Assembly (NCBI RefSeq): GCF_001955695.1
Contig: NZ_CP019236.1
Location: 744,001-808,000 of the forward strand
Length of the DNA: 64,000 nucleotides
Source of the DNA: Rhodoferax koreense
Lineage (GTDB): Bacteria > Pseudomonadota > Gammaproteobacteria > Burkholderiales > Burkholderiaceae_C
Direction of reading: 5' to 3'
This document shows positions 52,108 through 60,758 of this stretch, one piece after another. A program made the translations under genes and the position numbers. Under the pieces are notes generated by a model. The model saw only the letters and a program-made list of their open reading frames with translations. It did no database searches and was not told the origin of the DNA. Numbering within the stretch: position 1 is the first letter of the stretch; each line of letters starts with the position of its first letter.

Positions 52108-53981
52108 AGACCGTCGTCAAGACCCAGCGTCTCACCATGACGCAGGCGCTGGTCAAGCACCTGGCCGCGTTGCGCATCGAGATGGACGATGGCAGCGTGC
52201 TGCCGTATTGCGGCGGCGTGTTTTCCATCTTCGGCCACGGCAATGTGGCTGGCCTTGGCGAGGCCCTGTGGGCCGAGCGGGCCAGCCTCAGGACCTACCG
52301 CGCGCACAACGAACAGGGCATGGCCCACGCCGCCATCGCCTATGGCAAAGCGTATTTCCGCCAGCGCATGATGGCCGTCACCACCTCCATCGGCCCGGGT
52401 GCCACCAACCTGCTGACGGCCGCGGCGCTGGCCCATGTGAACCGCCTGCCGGTGCTGCTGTTGCCCGGCGACACCTTCGCCTCGCGCGCGCCCGACCCGG
52501 TGCTGCAGCAGCTCGAGGACTTCGGCCATGGCGACGTGAGCGTGAACGACGCGTTTCGCCCGCTCACGCGCTTCTTCGACCGTATCAGCCGGCCGGAACA
52601 GATCCTCACCGCGCTGCCGCGGGCGATCCAGGTCATGACCGATCCGGCCCAGTGCGGCCCGGTCTGCCTGGCCCTGCCGCAGGACGTGCAGGCCCAGGCC
52701 TTCGACTGCCCGGAAGACTTCCTGCGGCCGGCCGTGCTGCGCGTGCGCCGCGCACCGGCCGACGCGGGCGAGCTGGCCCGCGCCGCCAGCCTGCTGCGCA
52801 ACGCGCGCCGCCCGCTGATCGTGGCCGGCGGCGGCGTGTTGTACAGCCAGGCGGGCGAGATGCTGCGGGTGTTCGCCCACAGTTGCGGCATTCCGGTGGC
52901 GGAGACGCAGGCCGGCAAGAGCAGCCTGGCCTGGAACGACACGCTCAACGTCGGCGCCATCGGCGTGACCGGTTCGCCTGCGGCCAACACCCTGGCGCGC
53001 GAGGCCGATCTGGTGTGCGCCATCGGCACGCGCCTGCAGGATTTCACCACCGGATCGCACAGCCTGTTTGCGGGCACGCCGATCCTCGGCCTGAACGTGC
53101 AGGTGGCCGATGCCGGCAAATGGCACAGCACCACACTGGTGGCCGATGCGCGTACCGCGCTGGCGCAGCTGATGCTGGACCAGTTGGGCGACTGGCGCGC
53201 CGACGCCGCCTGGACCACCCGCGCCGAACACTTCGCCCAGGGCTGGACCGAACGCGTCGACGCCGTCACCACCTTCGACCCGCAGAGCGCCGGGGCCGTG
53301 CCCTACGACGCCGAGGTGATCGGCGCCGTGCGCGATTCGGCCGCGGACAGCGACAGCCGCGACGTGGTGGTCTGTGCCGCCGGCACCCTGCCAGCCGAAC
53401 TGCACAAACTCTGGCGTGCGGCGCGCCCCGGCAACTACCACATGGAATACGGCTATTCGTGCATGGGCTATGAGATCGCCGGCGGCCTGGGGGTGAAGAT
53501 GGCGCGGCCCGAGCAGGAAGTCGTCGTGATGGTCGGCGACGGCTCGTACCTGATGCTGAACTCCGAGATCGCCACCTCGGTGATGCTCGGCAGAAAGCTC
53601 ATCATCGTGGTGCTCGACAACCGCGGCTACGGCTGTATTCAGCGGCTGCAGATCGCCTCCGGCAGCCCGCGCTTCAACAACATGCTCGAAGACTGCGCCG
53701 ACGAGGCCGGCAGCCTGCCCGAGATCGACTTCGCGATGCATGCGAGAAGCCTCGGTGCCGAGGCGGTGCACGTGGCCGGCATCGGTGAGCTCAAGGCCGC
53801 GATGGCCCGCGCGCGCGCGGCCAGCCGCACCCAGGTCATCGTCATCGACACCACGCACACGCGCACCACCGACGACGGCGGCTGCTGGTGGGAGGTGGCG
53901 ATTCCCGAGGTATCGGAACGCCTGGAGGTGCAGGCCGCCCACGCGCAATATCTGCAAGAAAAACAAGGACAGCATCCATGA
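52104..53981 (+). CDS. iolD: 3D-trihydroxycyclohexane-1,2-dione hydrolase
   Basis: A 625-residue thiamin-diphosphate enzyme. The N-terminal domain has the catalytic glutamate in TYRAHNEQGMAHAAIAYGKA; the C-terminal domain has GDGSYLMLNSEI and the following asparagine of the ThDP/Mg motif (VLDNRGYGCI). It opens the ring of trihydroxycyclohexane-dione to 5-deoxy-glucuronate. The start ATG at 52104 overlaps the iolC stop and is preceded by GGAAGGAAGACC; an upstream reading is out of context. Length is normal for IolD. Confidence 0.96.
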   Translation: MKTVVKTQRLTMTQALVKHLAALRIEMDDGSVLPYCGGVFSIFGHGNVAGLGEALWAERASLRTYRAHNEQGMAHAAIAYGKAYFRQRMMAVTTSIGPGATNLLTAAALAHVNRLPVLLLPGDTFASRAPDPVLQQLEDFGHGDVSVNDAFRPLTRFFDRISRPEQILTALPRAIQVMTDPAQCGPVCLALPQDVQAQAFDCPEDFLRPAVLRVRRAPADAGELARAASLLRNARRPLIVAGGGVLYSQAGEMLRVFAHSCGIPVAETQAGKSSLAWNDTLNVGAIGVTGSPAANTLAREADLVCAIGTRLQDFTTGSHSLFAGTPILGLNVQVADAGKWHSTTLVADARTALAQLMLDQLGDWRADAAWTTRAEHFAQGWTERVDAVTTFDPQSAGAVPYDAEVIGAVRDSAADSDSRDVVVCAAGTLPAELHKLWRAARPGNYHMEYGYSCMGYEIAGGLGVKMARPEQEVVVMVGDGSYLMLNSEIATSVMLGRKLIIVVLDNRGYGCIQRLQIASGSPRFNNMLEDCADEAGSLPEIDFAMHARSLGAEAVHVAGIGELKAAMARARAASRTQVIVIDTTHTRTTDDGGCWWEVAIPEVSERLEVQAAHAQYLQEKQGQHP

Positions 53982-54904
53982 ACTGGAACGTACGTATCGG
54001 CGTGAATCCGCTGAGCTGGATGAACGACGACCTGCCATCGCTCGGCGGTGAGACCGCGCTGGAGACGGCCTTGTCCGAAGGCAAGGAGATCGGCTACGAG
54101 GGATTCGAGCTCGGCAACAAGTTCCCGAAGGACGGTCCCGGCCTCAAGGCCAAGCTCGACGCCTTCGGCCTGGCCTGCGTGTCGGGCTGGTACTCGGGCT
54201 TTCTCGGCGAGGACAGCGATGGCAACGCATTACAGGCCGAGATCGAACGCTGCCAGGCCCACATGGCCAAGCTGCAATACAACGACGTCAAGGTCGTCGT
54301 CTACGGCGAATGTGCGGGCACCATCCAGGGCCAGATCGACACGCCGCTGGCCAAGCGCCCGCGCTTTGCGAACGAAGCGGCCTGGCAGGCCTATGCCGAG
54401 CGGCTGAATGCCTTCGGCGCCCACCTGATCGCCACCTATGGCATCCGCCTGGCGTATCACCACCACATGGGGGCCTATGTCGAGTCGCCCGAGGACGTGG
54501 ACCAGCTCATGGCCCTCACCGATCCGGCCAAGGTCGGCCTGCTGTTCGATACCGGCCATGCCTATTTCGGCGGCGCCGCCGATCCGGCCGCGCTGCTGAG
54601 GAAACACGTCTCCCGCGTGGTGCACGTGCATTGCAAGGACGTGCGGCCCAAGGTCATCGCCCAGGCGCGCAACGACGGCTGGAGCTTTCTCAACGGCGTG
54701 CTCTTCGGCACCTTCACCGTACCCGGCGACGGCGTGATCGACTACGAGGCCGTGCTGACCACGCTGCGCGACGCCGGCTACCAGGGCTGGCTGGTGGTGG
54801 AGGCCGAGCAGGACCCGGCCGTGGCGCCGAGTTACGCCTATGCCAAGAAGGGCTACGAGACGCTGCGCAGCCTCGTGGATCGCCTCGGTGCGAAGGGGGC
54901 CTGA
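53978..54904 (+). CDS. iolE: Inosose dehydratase
   Basis: A 308-residue TIM-barrel (xylose-isomerase-like) enzyme: VRIGVNPLSWMNDDLPSLGG, YEGFELGNKFP, LAYHHHMGAYVESPEDVDQL, GLLFDTGHAYFGGAADPAAL, HVHCKDVRPKVIAQARN and LVVEAEQDPAVAP. The histidines, D and E of these motifs bind the metal. It removes water from 2-keto-myo-inositol, step two of the pathway. Its ATG overlaps the iolD stop, and the iolB start follows its own stop by one base, so it is in the middle of a tightly coupled operon. Confidence 0.96.
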   Translation: MNWNVRIGVNPLSWMNDDLPSLGGETALETALSEGKEIGYEGFELGNKFPKDGPGLKAKLDAFGLACVSGWYSGFLGEDSDGNALQAEIERCQAHMAKLQYNDVKVVVYGECAGTIQGQIDTPLAKRPRFANEAAWQAYAERLNAFGAHLIATYGIRLAYHHHMGAYVESPEDVDQLMALTDPAKVGLLFDTGHAYFGGAADPAALLRKHVSRVVHVHCKDVRPKVIAQARNDGWSFLNGVLFGTFTVPGDGVIDYEAVLTTLRDAGYQGWLVVEAEQDPAVAPSYAYAKKGYETLRSLVDRLGAKGA

Positions 54905-54905
54905 G

Positions 54906-55757
54906 ATGGTCAGTCCACTGCTTGCCAAGGCCGCGCCGGAGGGCCGCGAGATCGTCAACGTCACGCCCGCGCGCGCGGGATGGCGCTACGTTGGGTTTCG
55001 CGCGATCCGCTTGAAAACGGGTGAAAAGGAAAGCCTGAACACCGGCACCAACGAGTTATGCCTGGTGGTCCTCACCGGCACGGTGGATGTGACGGTGGAC
55101 GGCGAAACGTTTGCGCATCTGGGCACGCGCAACAGCGTGTTCGAACCCGTGGCGCCGGCGGCGGTGTTCGTGCCAAGCGGCCAGGCCGTGGGCATCACCG
55201 CCAGCCGTGATGCCGAAGTCGCCCTGTGCACCGCGCCGGCGGGGAAGGACGCGAGAGAAGCGCCGCGCGCGGTGCGCGTGATCGATCCGGCCAGCATGCG
55301 CCGCAGCGTGCGCGGCGCGGGCAGCAACACGCGCTACGTGTGCGATATCCTGCCGCACGACGACCCCACGGCCGACCACCTGCTGGTGGTGGAAGTCATC
55401 ACGCCGGCCGGCCATTCGTCCAGCTACCCGCCGCACAAGCACGACCGAGAGACGCCGCCGACCGAGACGCAGCTCGAGGAAACCTACTACCACCGGCTGA
55501 ACCCGCCCCAGGGCTTCGCCTTCCAGCGCGTCTACACCGACGACCGCAGCCTCGACGAGGCCTGCGCCGTGGAGGACCACGACGTGGTCATGGTGCCGCG
55601 TGGCTACCACCCGGTGGTGGCGCCGCACGGCTACGACCTGTACTACCTCAACGTGATGGCCGGCCCGAACCGCTTCTGGGTCTTCAGGAACGATCCGGCG
55701 CACGAATGGATGCTGGCCAATCCACCCACCCCTTACGCGCCTTCTAAGGCGTCCTGA
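54906..55757 (+). CDS. iolB: 5-Deoxy-glucuronate isomerase
   Basis: A 283-residue double cupin: N-terminal LCLVVLTGTVDVTVDGETFA, then the metal site region SSYPPHKHDRETPPTETQLE with its histidines and glutamate, followed by YYHRLNPPQGFAFQRVYTDD and VMVPRGYHPVVAPHGYDLYY. It converts 5-deoxy-glucuronate to 2-deoxy-5-keto-gluconate, the substrate of IolC. The ATG is one base after the iolE stop. The next gene begins two bases after its stop. Confidence 0.96.
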   Translation: MVSPLLAKAAPEGREIVNVTPARAGWRYVGFRAIRLKTGEKESLNTGTNELCLVVLTGTVDVTVDGETFAHLGTRNSVFEPVAPAAVFVPSGQAVGITASRDAEVALCTAPAGKDAREAPRAVRVIDPASMRRSVRGAGSNTRYVCDILPHDDPTADHLLVVEVITPAGHSSSYPPHKHDRETPPTETQLEETYYHRLNPPQGFAFQRVYTDDRSLDEACAVEDHDVVMVPRGYHPVVAPHGYDLYYLNVMAGPNRFWVFRNDPAHEWMLANPPTPYAPSKAS

Positions 55758-55759
55758 CC

Positions 55760-56536
55760 ATGAGCGATGTGACCAAAGCCATCGAAGAGATCGTGCGCGC
55801 CGCCGGTACGATGATGCGCGAAGCCTTCAACGACCCGCGCAAACCCGCGTATTCGCTCAAGGGTCGGCAGGACTACCTGACCGTGACCGACGGTGCCGTC
55901 GAGCGTTTCGTGCGCGGCGAAGTGGAGCGCCGCTTCCCTGGCGACGGCGTGCTCGGCGAGGAAGACGGCGGCGCGGTGGACGGCGCGCGGCTGTGGATCG
56001 TCGACCCCATCGACGGCACGGCCAACTTCGCGCGGCAGATCCCGCATTTCTGCATCTCGCTGGGGCTGATGGTGAACGGCCGCCTGGAGGCCGGCGCCAT
56101 CTTCGAGCCGATGCACAACGAACTGTTCATCGCCGAACGCGGGCAGGGCGCCTGGTGCAACGGAGCGCGCATGAGGGTTAGCAGCCAGACGGAATTGCCG
56201 GCCGCTTCGGTGGAGATCGGCTGGTCAACGCGTGAGCCGACCGCCACCTACCTCGGCCTCATCCAGCGCAGCATGGAGGCCGGCTGCTCCGTGCGGCGTG
56301 CGGGTTCGGGCGCGCTCGGCCTGGCCTATGTGGCCGCCGGCCGCAGCGAGGCTTATGCCGAGGCCCACATCAACGCCTGGGACGTGGCGGCGGGCCTGCT
56401 GCTGGTGGAGGAAGCCGGCGGCCGCGTCAACGACTTCTGGGCCGACGGCGGACTTCGCCGCGGGAATGCCGTGCTGGCCACGAACGCGGCGCTGGCCGAG
56501 CAGATAGGCGTTTTAACGGGTATCGCTTTGAAGTAG
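55760..56536 (+). CDS. Inositol-monophosphatase-family phosphatase
   Basis: A 258-residue lithium-sensitive-type phosphatase: metal site 1 GEEDGG (about 67-72), WIVDPIDGTANFARQIPHFC (about 85-105) and the C-terminal WDVAAGLLLVEEAGGRVNDF. These are the three signatures of the family. It would remove phosphate from inositol-1-phosphate or a similar sugar phosphate, giving free inositol for IolG. It is part of the iol operon (two bases after iolB), which supports a catabolic rather than housekeeping role. The housekeeping SuhB copy would be elsewhere. Confidence 0.92.
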   Translation: MSDVTKAIEEIVRAAGTMMREAFNDPRKPAYSLKGRQDYLTVTDGAVERFVRGEVERRFPGDGVLGEEDGGAVDGARLWIVDPIDGTANFARQIPHFCISLGLMVNGRLEAGAIFEPMHNELFIAERGQGAWCNGARMRVSSQTELPAASVEIGWSTREPTATYLGLIQRSMEAGCSVRRAGSGALGLAYVAAGRSEAYAEAHINAWDVAAGLLLVEEAGGRVNDFWADGGLRRGNAVLATNAALAEQIGVLTGIALK

Positions 56537-56609
56537 AGCTGGTTAGTCTGAAGGTCCGCCATAACAAGAATGGGTTGCGGGCAGGTTGGCAACAAGACAG
56601 GAGACAAAC

Positions 56610-57644
56610 ATGAAGATGACAAACCTCAAATCGGTGACGCTGGCGGTGATGGCCGCCGGCGCATTCGCGAGCTTTCCCGCGCGCGCCGCGGAAGAGCTGG
56701 TGGTGTATTGCAACGTGCAGGAGGAATGGTGCCGGCCGATGGTCACCGCCTTCGAGAAGGCCACCGGCATCAAGGTGCTGATGACCCGCAAGAGCGTGGG
56801 CGAGACCTATGCGCAGATCAAGGCCGAAGCCGCCAACCCCAAGGCCGACATCTGGTGGGGCGGCACCGGCGATCCGCACCTGCAGGCCGCCGAGGAAGGC
56901 CTGACCGAACCCTACAAGTCGCCCAAGCTGGCCGAACTGCAGCCCTGGGCCGTGAAGCAGGCCGAGGCCGCGAAATACCGTACCGTCGGTGTCTATGCGG
57001 GTGCGCTGGGCTTCAGCTACAACACCGAGGAGCTGGCCAAGCGCAAGCTGGCCGCGCCCAAGTGCTGGGCCGACCTGACCAAGGCCGACTTCAAGGGCGA
57101 GGTGCAGGTGGCCAATCCCAACGCTTCGGGCACCTCCTACAACATGTTGGCCACGCTGGTGCAGGTGATGGGCGAGGACAAGGCCTTCGACTACCTCAAG
57201 GCGCTGCACAAGAACGTCAACCAGTACACCAAGGCCGGTGCCGCGCCGGCGCGTGCGGTGGCCACCGGCGAAAGCATGGTCGGCATCACCTTCATGCATG
57301 ACGCGGTGACACAGGTCGTCGAAGGCGCGCCGGTCAAGGTGGTGGCGCCATGCGAAGGCACGGGTTACGAGATCGGCAGCATGAGCATCGTCAAGGGTGC
57401 GAAGAACATGGCCAATGCGAAGAAGTGGTATGAATGGGCGCTCACGCCTGAGGCCCAGGGTATTGCCGTGGGTGCCAAGGCCTACCAGGTGCCGAGCAAC
57501 AAGGCCGCGCCCACGCCCGCCCAGGCGCCGAAGTTCGCGGAAATCAAGCTCATCGACTACGACTTTGTGAAATACGGATCGACCGCCGAGCGTTCGCGCC
57601 TGCTCGCCAAGTGGGACAAGGAAGTCGGCGCACTGCCCAAGTAA
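56610..57644 (+). CDS. ABC transporter periplasmic binding protein, transporter 2
   Basis: A 344-residue binding protein of the iron(III)/phosphonate-like family. Signal peptide KSVTLAVMAAGAFASFPARA; mature part ELVVYCNVQEEWCRPMVTAF, ADIWWGGTGDPHLQAAEEGL, YAGALGFSYNTEELAKRKL, ANPNASGTSYNMLATLVQVM and PCEGTGYEIGSMSIVKGAKN. AGGAG stands eight bases before the ATG. Two mature cysteines near the N-terminus could form a disulphide. It follows the phosphatase gene by 73 bases. Its ligand could be a phosphorylated compound, since relatives bind phosphonates and organophosphates, but this is inferred. Confidence 0.92.
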   Translation: MKMTNLKSVTLAVMAAGAFASFPARAAEELVVYCNVQEEWCRPMVTAFEKATGIKVLMTRKSVGETYAQIKAEAANPKADIWWGGTGDPHLQAAEEGLTEPYKSPKLAELQPWAVKQAEAAKYRTVGVYAGALGFSYNTEELAKRKLAAPKCWADLTKADFKGEVQVANPNASGTSYNMLATLVQVMGEDKAFDYLKALHKNVNQYTKAGAAPARAVATGESMVGITFMHDAVTQVVEGAPVKVVAPCEGTGYEIGSMSIVKGAKNMANAKKWYEWALTPEAQGIAVGAKAYQVPSNKAAPTPAQAPKFAEIKLIDYDFVKYGSTAERSRLLAKWDKEVGALPK

Positions 57645-57681
57645 GTCGCCCGAACTCTCGCTTCCTTTTTCCTTCAATGGC

Positions 57682-57699
57682 CTGCCCCGACCGGGGCAG
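57682..57699 (+). other. Stem-loop between binding protein and permease genes
   Basis: CTGCCCC and GGGGCAG form a 7-base stem with a GACC loop in the 77-base gap of the transporter operon, with no T run. Such structures commonly stabilise the upstream message so that binding protein is made in excess over membrane subunits. Confidence 0.5.
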
Positions 57700-57721
57700 T
57701 GCACAACCCTGAGCGAACAGC

Positions 57722-59635
57722 GTGAATAACACCATGACCACGCGGATCAGTCCCGCCACGCATGCCGACCCCTACGGCTGGCTGCTCACCATCGCGGCGG
57801 TGGTCGTCGGCGTGCTGCTGATGCCATGGACCTCGGCTTCGCTGAACATCGGCGTGGCCTGCGCCGTGGTCGGCATCGGCAGCTGGTTCGCGGCGCGGGC
57901 CGGCGCCTTCAAGAACGATGCGACCATCTCCGGCGTGGTTTGCGTGGTGTCGCTGCTGCTGCTGGTCTTCGTGGCCTACCCGATCGGCCGCATGCTGCTT
58001 GCGGCCTTCATCGACCAGAACGGTGCCTGGGGCCTGGGCAATGCGGCCGACCGCTTCTTCAACGCCGACGTCTGGGGCACGGGTTGCATCACCGGCAACG
58101 TGCGCTGCGGTGTGGCCATCAACTCCATGACGCTGGCCGTGCTCGCGGGCGGGCTGAGCACCCTGTTTGGCTTCGCGCTGGCGCTGCTGGCCGAGCGCGG
58201 TGCGCGGCGCAACAAGGTCTGGCTGCGCATCCTGTCGATCCTGCCGGTGGTCACGCCGCCGTTTGTCATCGGCCTGGCCATCGTCATCCTGTTCGGCCGC
58301 ACCGGCATCGCCACGCAACTGGCCAGCGAATGGTTCGGCATCCCGCGCTCGCGCTGGATCTACGGGCTGCCCGGGGTGTTGCTGGCGCAGACCATCAGCT
58401 TCACGCCGCTGGCCTTCCTGCTGATCGGCGGGGCGCTGCGGTTGGTCAGCCCCACGCTCGAGGAAGCCGGCCAGGTGCTGCGCGGCACGCCCTGGCATGT
58501 GTTCCGCACCGTGACCTGGCCGCTGGTGCGCCCGGCCATCGCCAACGCCTTCCTGCTCGGCTTCGTGGAAAGCCTGGCCGACTTCGCCAACCCGCTGGTG
58601 CTGTCGGGCAACTTCGAGGTGCTCTCGACCAAGATCTTCTTCGCCATCGCCGGTGCCCAGCAGGATGCGTCCCGCGCCGCCATCCTGGCCTTGACGCTGC
58701 TGCTGCTGACCGTGGGCGTCTTCGCGCTGCAGCAGAAATGGCTGGGCAATGCGTCGTACACCTCGGTGGGCGGCAAGGGCGACAACGGCGTGCCCGCGCC
58801 CTTGCCACAGGGTGTGAAGTGGGGCGCGATCGCGCTTGTCACGCCGTGGGTGCTGCTGACCGTGATCGCCTACGGCGTGATCCTGGTGGGTGGCTTCGTC
58901 AAGGACATCGGCCGCTTCGACCTCACGCCCACGCTGGCCCATTTCGGCACGGGCTTCGGCTTCAATTTCGACGGTGGCCTGCACCTCACCGGCTCGGCCT
59001 GGGACAGCCTGTTCACCACCCTCGGCGTGGCCGCGGTGGCGGCGCCGCTGACCACGGCCTTCGGCGTGCTGGCCGGCTATGTGGTGAGCCGCCACGTGTT
59101 CGTCGGGCGGCGCAGCTTCGAGTTCCTGACCATGGTCAACTTCGCCGTGCCGGGCACGGTACTCGGCGTGGCCTACATCGTGGCCTTCAACGTGCCGCCG
59201 CTCGAGTTCACCGGCAGCTTCGCCATCATCGTCCTGTGCCTGACCTTCCGCAACATGCCGGTGGGCGTGCGCTCCACCATCGCCTCGCTGTCGCAGCTCG
59301 ACAAGTCACTGGACGAGGCTTCGGCCACGTTGCGCGCCAGCACCTCGCGCACCTTCATCAAGGTGGTGCTGCCGCTGCTGCGCCCGGCCATCATCGCCAG
59401 CACGGTGTTCGGCTTCACGCATGCCATCACCGCGGTGAGCGCGGTGATCTTCCTGGCCACCGCGCGGCACAACCTGGCCACGGTCTACATCGCCGGCCGC
59501 GTAGATGCGGGTGAATACGCGCTGGCCATCGCCTATTCGTCGGTGCTGATCGTGATCATGCTGTTCTGCGTGCTGATGATCCAGCGGCTGGTCGGCACGG
59601 CCGATCTGGGGCGGCGCGCCGCGGTGGGCACATGA
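57722..59635 (+). CDS. Fused double ABC permease, transporter 2
   Basis: A 637-residue permease containing two complete binding-protein-dependent permease units in one chain (about 120-330 and 420-620), with around twelve membrane helices. Two EAA loops are visible: TLEEAGQVLRGTPWHVFRTV and SLDEASATLRASTSRTFIKV. This FbpB-like fusion replaces the two separate permeases of transporter 1. The first reading is GTG at 57722; an ATG four codons later is a possible start. Its stop is 32 bases before the ATPase start chosen here. Confidence 0.93.
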   Translation: MNNTMTTRISPATHADPYGWLLTIAAVVVGVLLMPWTSASLNIGVACAVVGIGSWFAARAGAFKNDATISGVVCVVSLLLLVFVAYPIGRMLLAAFIDQNGAWGLGNAADRFFNADVWGTGCITGNVRCGVAINSMTLAVLAGGLSTLFGFALALLAERGARRNKVWLRILSILPVVTPPFVIGLAIVILFGRTGIATQLASEWFGIPRSRWIYGLPGVLLAQTISFTPLAFLLIGGALRLVSPTLEEAGQVLRGTPWHVFRTVTWPLVRPAIANAFLLGFVESLADFANPLVLSGNFEVLSTKIFFAIAGAQQDASRAAILALTLLLLTVGVFALQQKWLGNASYTSVGGKGDNGVPAPLPQGVKWGAIALVTPWVLLTVIAYGVILVGGFVKDIGRFDLTPTLAHFGTGFGFNFDGGLHLTGSAWDSLFTTLGVAAVAAPLTTAFGVLAGYVVSRHVFVGRRSFEFLTMVNFAVPGTVLGVAYIVAFNVPPLEFTGSFAIIVLCLTFRNMPVGVRSTIASLSQLDKSLDEASATLRASTSRTFIKVVLPLLRPAIIASTVFGFTHAITAVSAVIFLATARHNLATVYIAGRVDAGEYALAIAYSSVLIVIMLFCVLMIQRLVGTADLGRRAAVGT

Positions 59636-59667
59636 TGGATTCGAATCGGAACACGGGAGAAAGCAAT

Positions 59668-60726
59668 ATGGCGCAGACCACGGTGGCAGTGGAGTTCAAG
59701 CAGGTGGTCAAACGTTTCGGCCCGGTCGTGGTGCTGCATCCGCTGGACCTGCGCATCGGCAAGGGGGAACTGGTCACGCTGCTCGGCCCTTCGGGCTGCG
59801 GCAAGACCACGCTGCTGCGCCTGATCGCGGGGCTGGAGCTGCCCTCGGAGGGCACGATCCGCATCGACGGCCGCGATGTGACCGGCATGTCGGCCAACCA
59901 GCGCGACGTGAGCCTGGTGTTCCAGTCGTATGCGCTGTTCCCGCACATGACGGTGCTCGACAACGTCTGCTACGGCCTGACCGCGTCCGGCGTGAAGAAG
60001 CCGCAGGCCGTCGAGATGGCGCGTGCCAAGATGGAACTGCTGGGCATCGCCGACCTTGGCGACCGGCTCTCGTCGCAGCTCTCCGGCGGCCAGCAGCAGC
60101 GCGTGGCCGTGGCACGCTCACTGGTGCTGGAGCCGGCGGTGCTGATGTTCGACGAGCCCCTGTCCAACCTCGACGCCAAGCTGCGCCGCAAGGTGCGCCA
60201 GGACATCCGCGACCTGCAGCAAAGCCTGAACCTCACCGTGGTCTACGTCACGCACGACCAGGAAGAAGCCCTGGCCGTGAGCGACCGCATCGTGGTCATG
60301 GAGAAGGGTCGCATCGCCGCCATGGGCGCGCCCCACGAACTCTACGAAGCACCGGCCACGCGGTTCATCGCCGATTTCATCGGCGACGCGAACCTGATCA
60401 ACGGCGACCTGGTGCAGGTGGGAGGCCAGCACTTCTTCCGCGCCGCAGGGGTCGACGTGCCGGTGCTGCCGCCGAAGGGCATGGCGGAAGGGCCGGTGGC
60501 ACTCGCCATCCGTCCGCACCGCATCCGGCTGGGCGAGGTGGAGGGCAGTGTGCTGCCGGGGCAGGTGCTGCGGCAGGCCTATCTCGGCAGCCGCATGGAA
60601 AGCCTGGTGGCCACGCCGCTGGGCGAGTTGCTGGTGTTCAGCGACGCGCTGCAGCCGGTGGCCGGGCCGGGGCAGCAGGTGGGGGTGCATTTTGCGCCAG
60701 CGGATGCGCGGGTAACCAGTCGCTAG
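59668..60726 (+). CDS. ABC transporter ATPase, transporter 2
   Basis: A 352-residue ATPase of the FbpC/PotA group: Walker A GPSGCGKTT, Q-loop VFQSYALFPHM, signature LSGGQQQRVAVARSL, Walker B VLMFDEPLSNLDAK, H-loop VTHDQEEALAV and a C-terminal TOBE domain (AIRPHRIRLGEVEGSVLPGQ). The ATG at 59668 has GGAG eight bases upstream; an earlier ATG at 59632, overlapping the permease stop, adds twelve residues. Last gene of the inositol region, convergent with the DUF2254 gene 32 bases away. Confidence 0.93.
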   Translation: MAQTTVAVEFKQVVKRFGPVVVLHPLDLRIGKGELVTLLGPSGCGKTTLLRLIAGLELPSEGTIRIDGRDVTGMSANQRDVSLVFQSYALFPHMTVLDNVCYGLTASGVKKPQAVEMARAKMELLGIADLGDRLSSQLSGGQQQRVAVARSLVLEPAVLMFDEPLSNLDAKLRRKVRQDIRDLQQSLNLTVVYVTHDQEEALAVSDRIVVMEKGRIAAMGAPHELYEAPATRFIADFIGDANLINGDLVQVGGQHFFRAAGVDVPVLPPKGMAEGPVALAIRPHRIRLGEVEGSVLPGQVLRQAYLGSRMESLVATPLGELLVFSDALQPVAGPGQQVGVHFAPADARVTSR

Positions 60727-60758
60727 GTGTCTGGCTGCCAAGGCTGCCAACACCGTCG

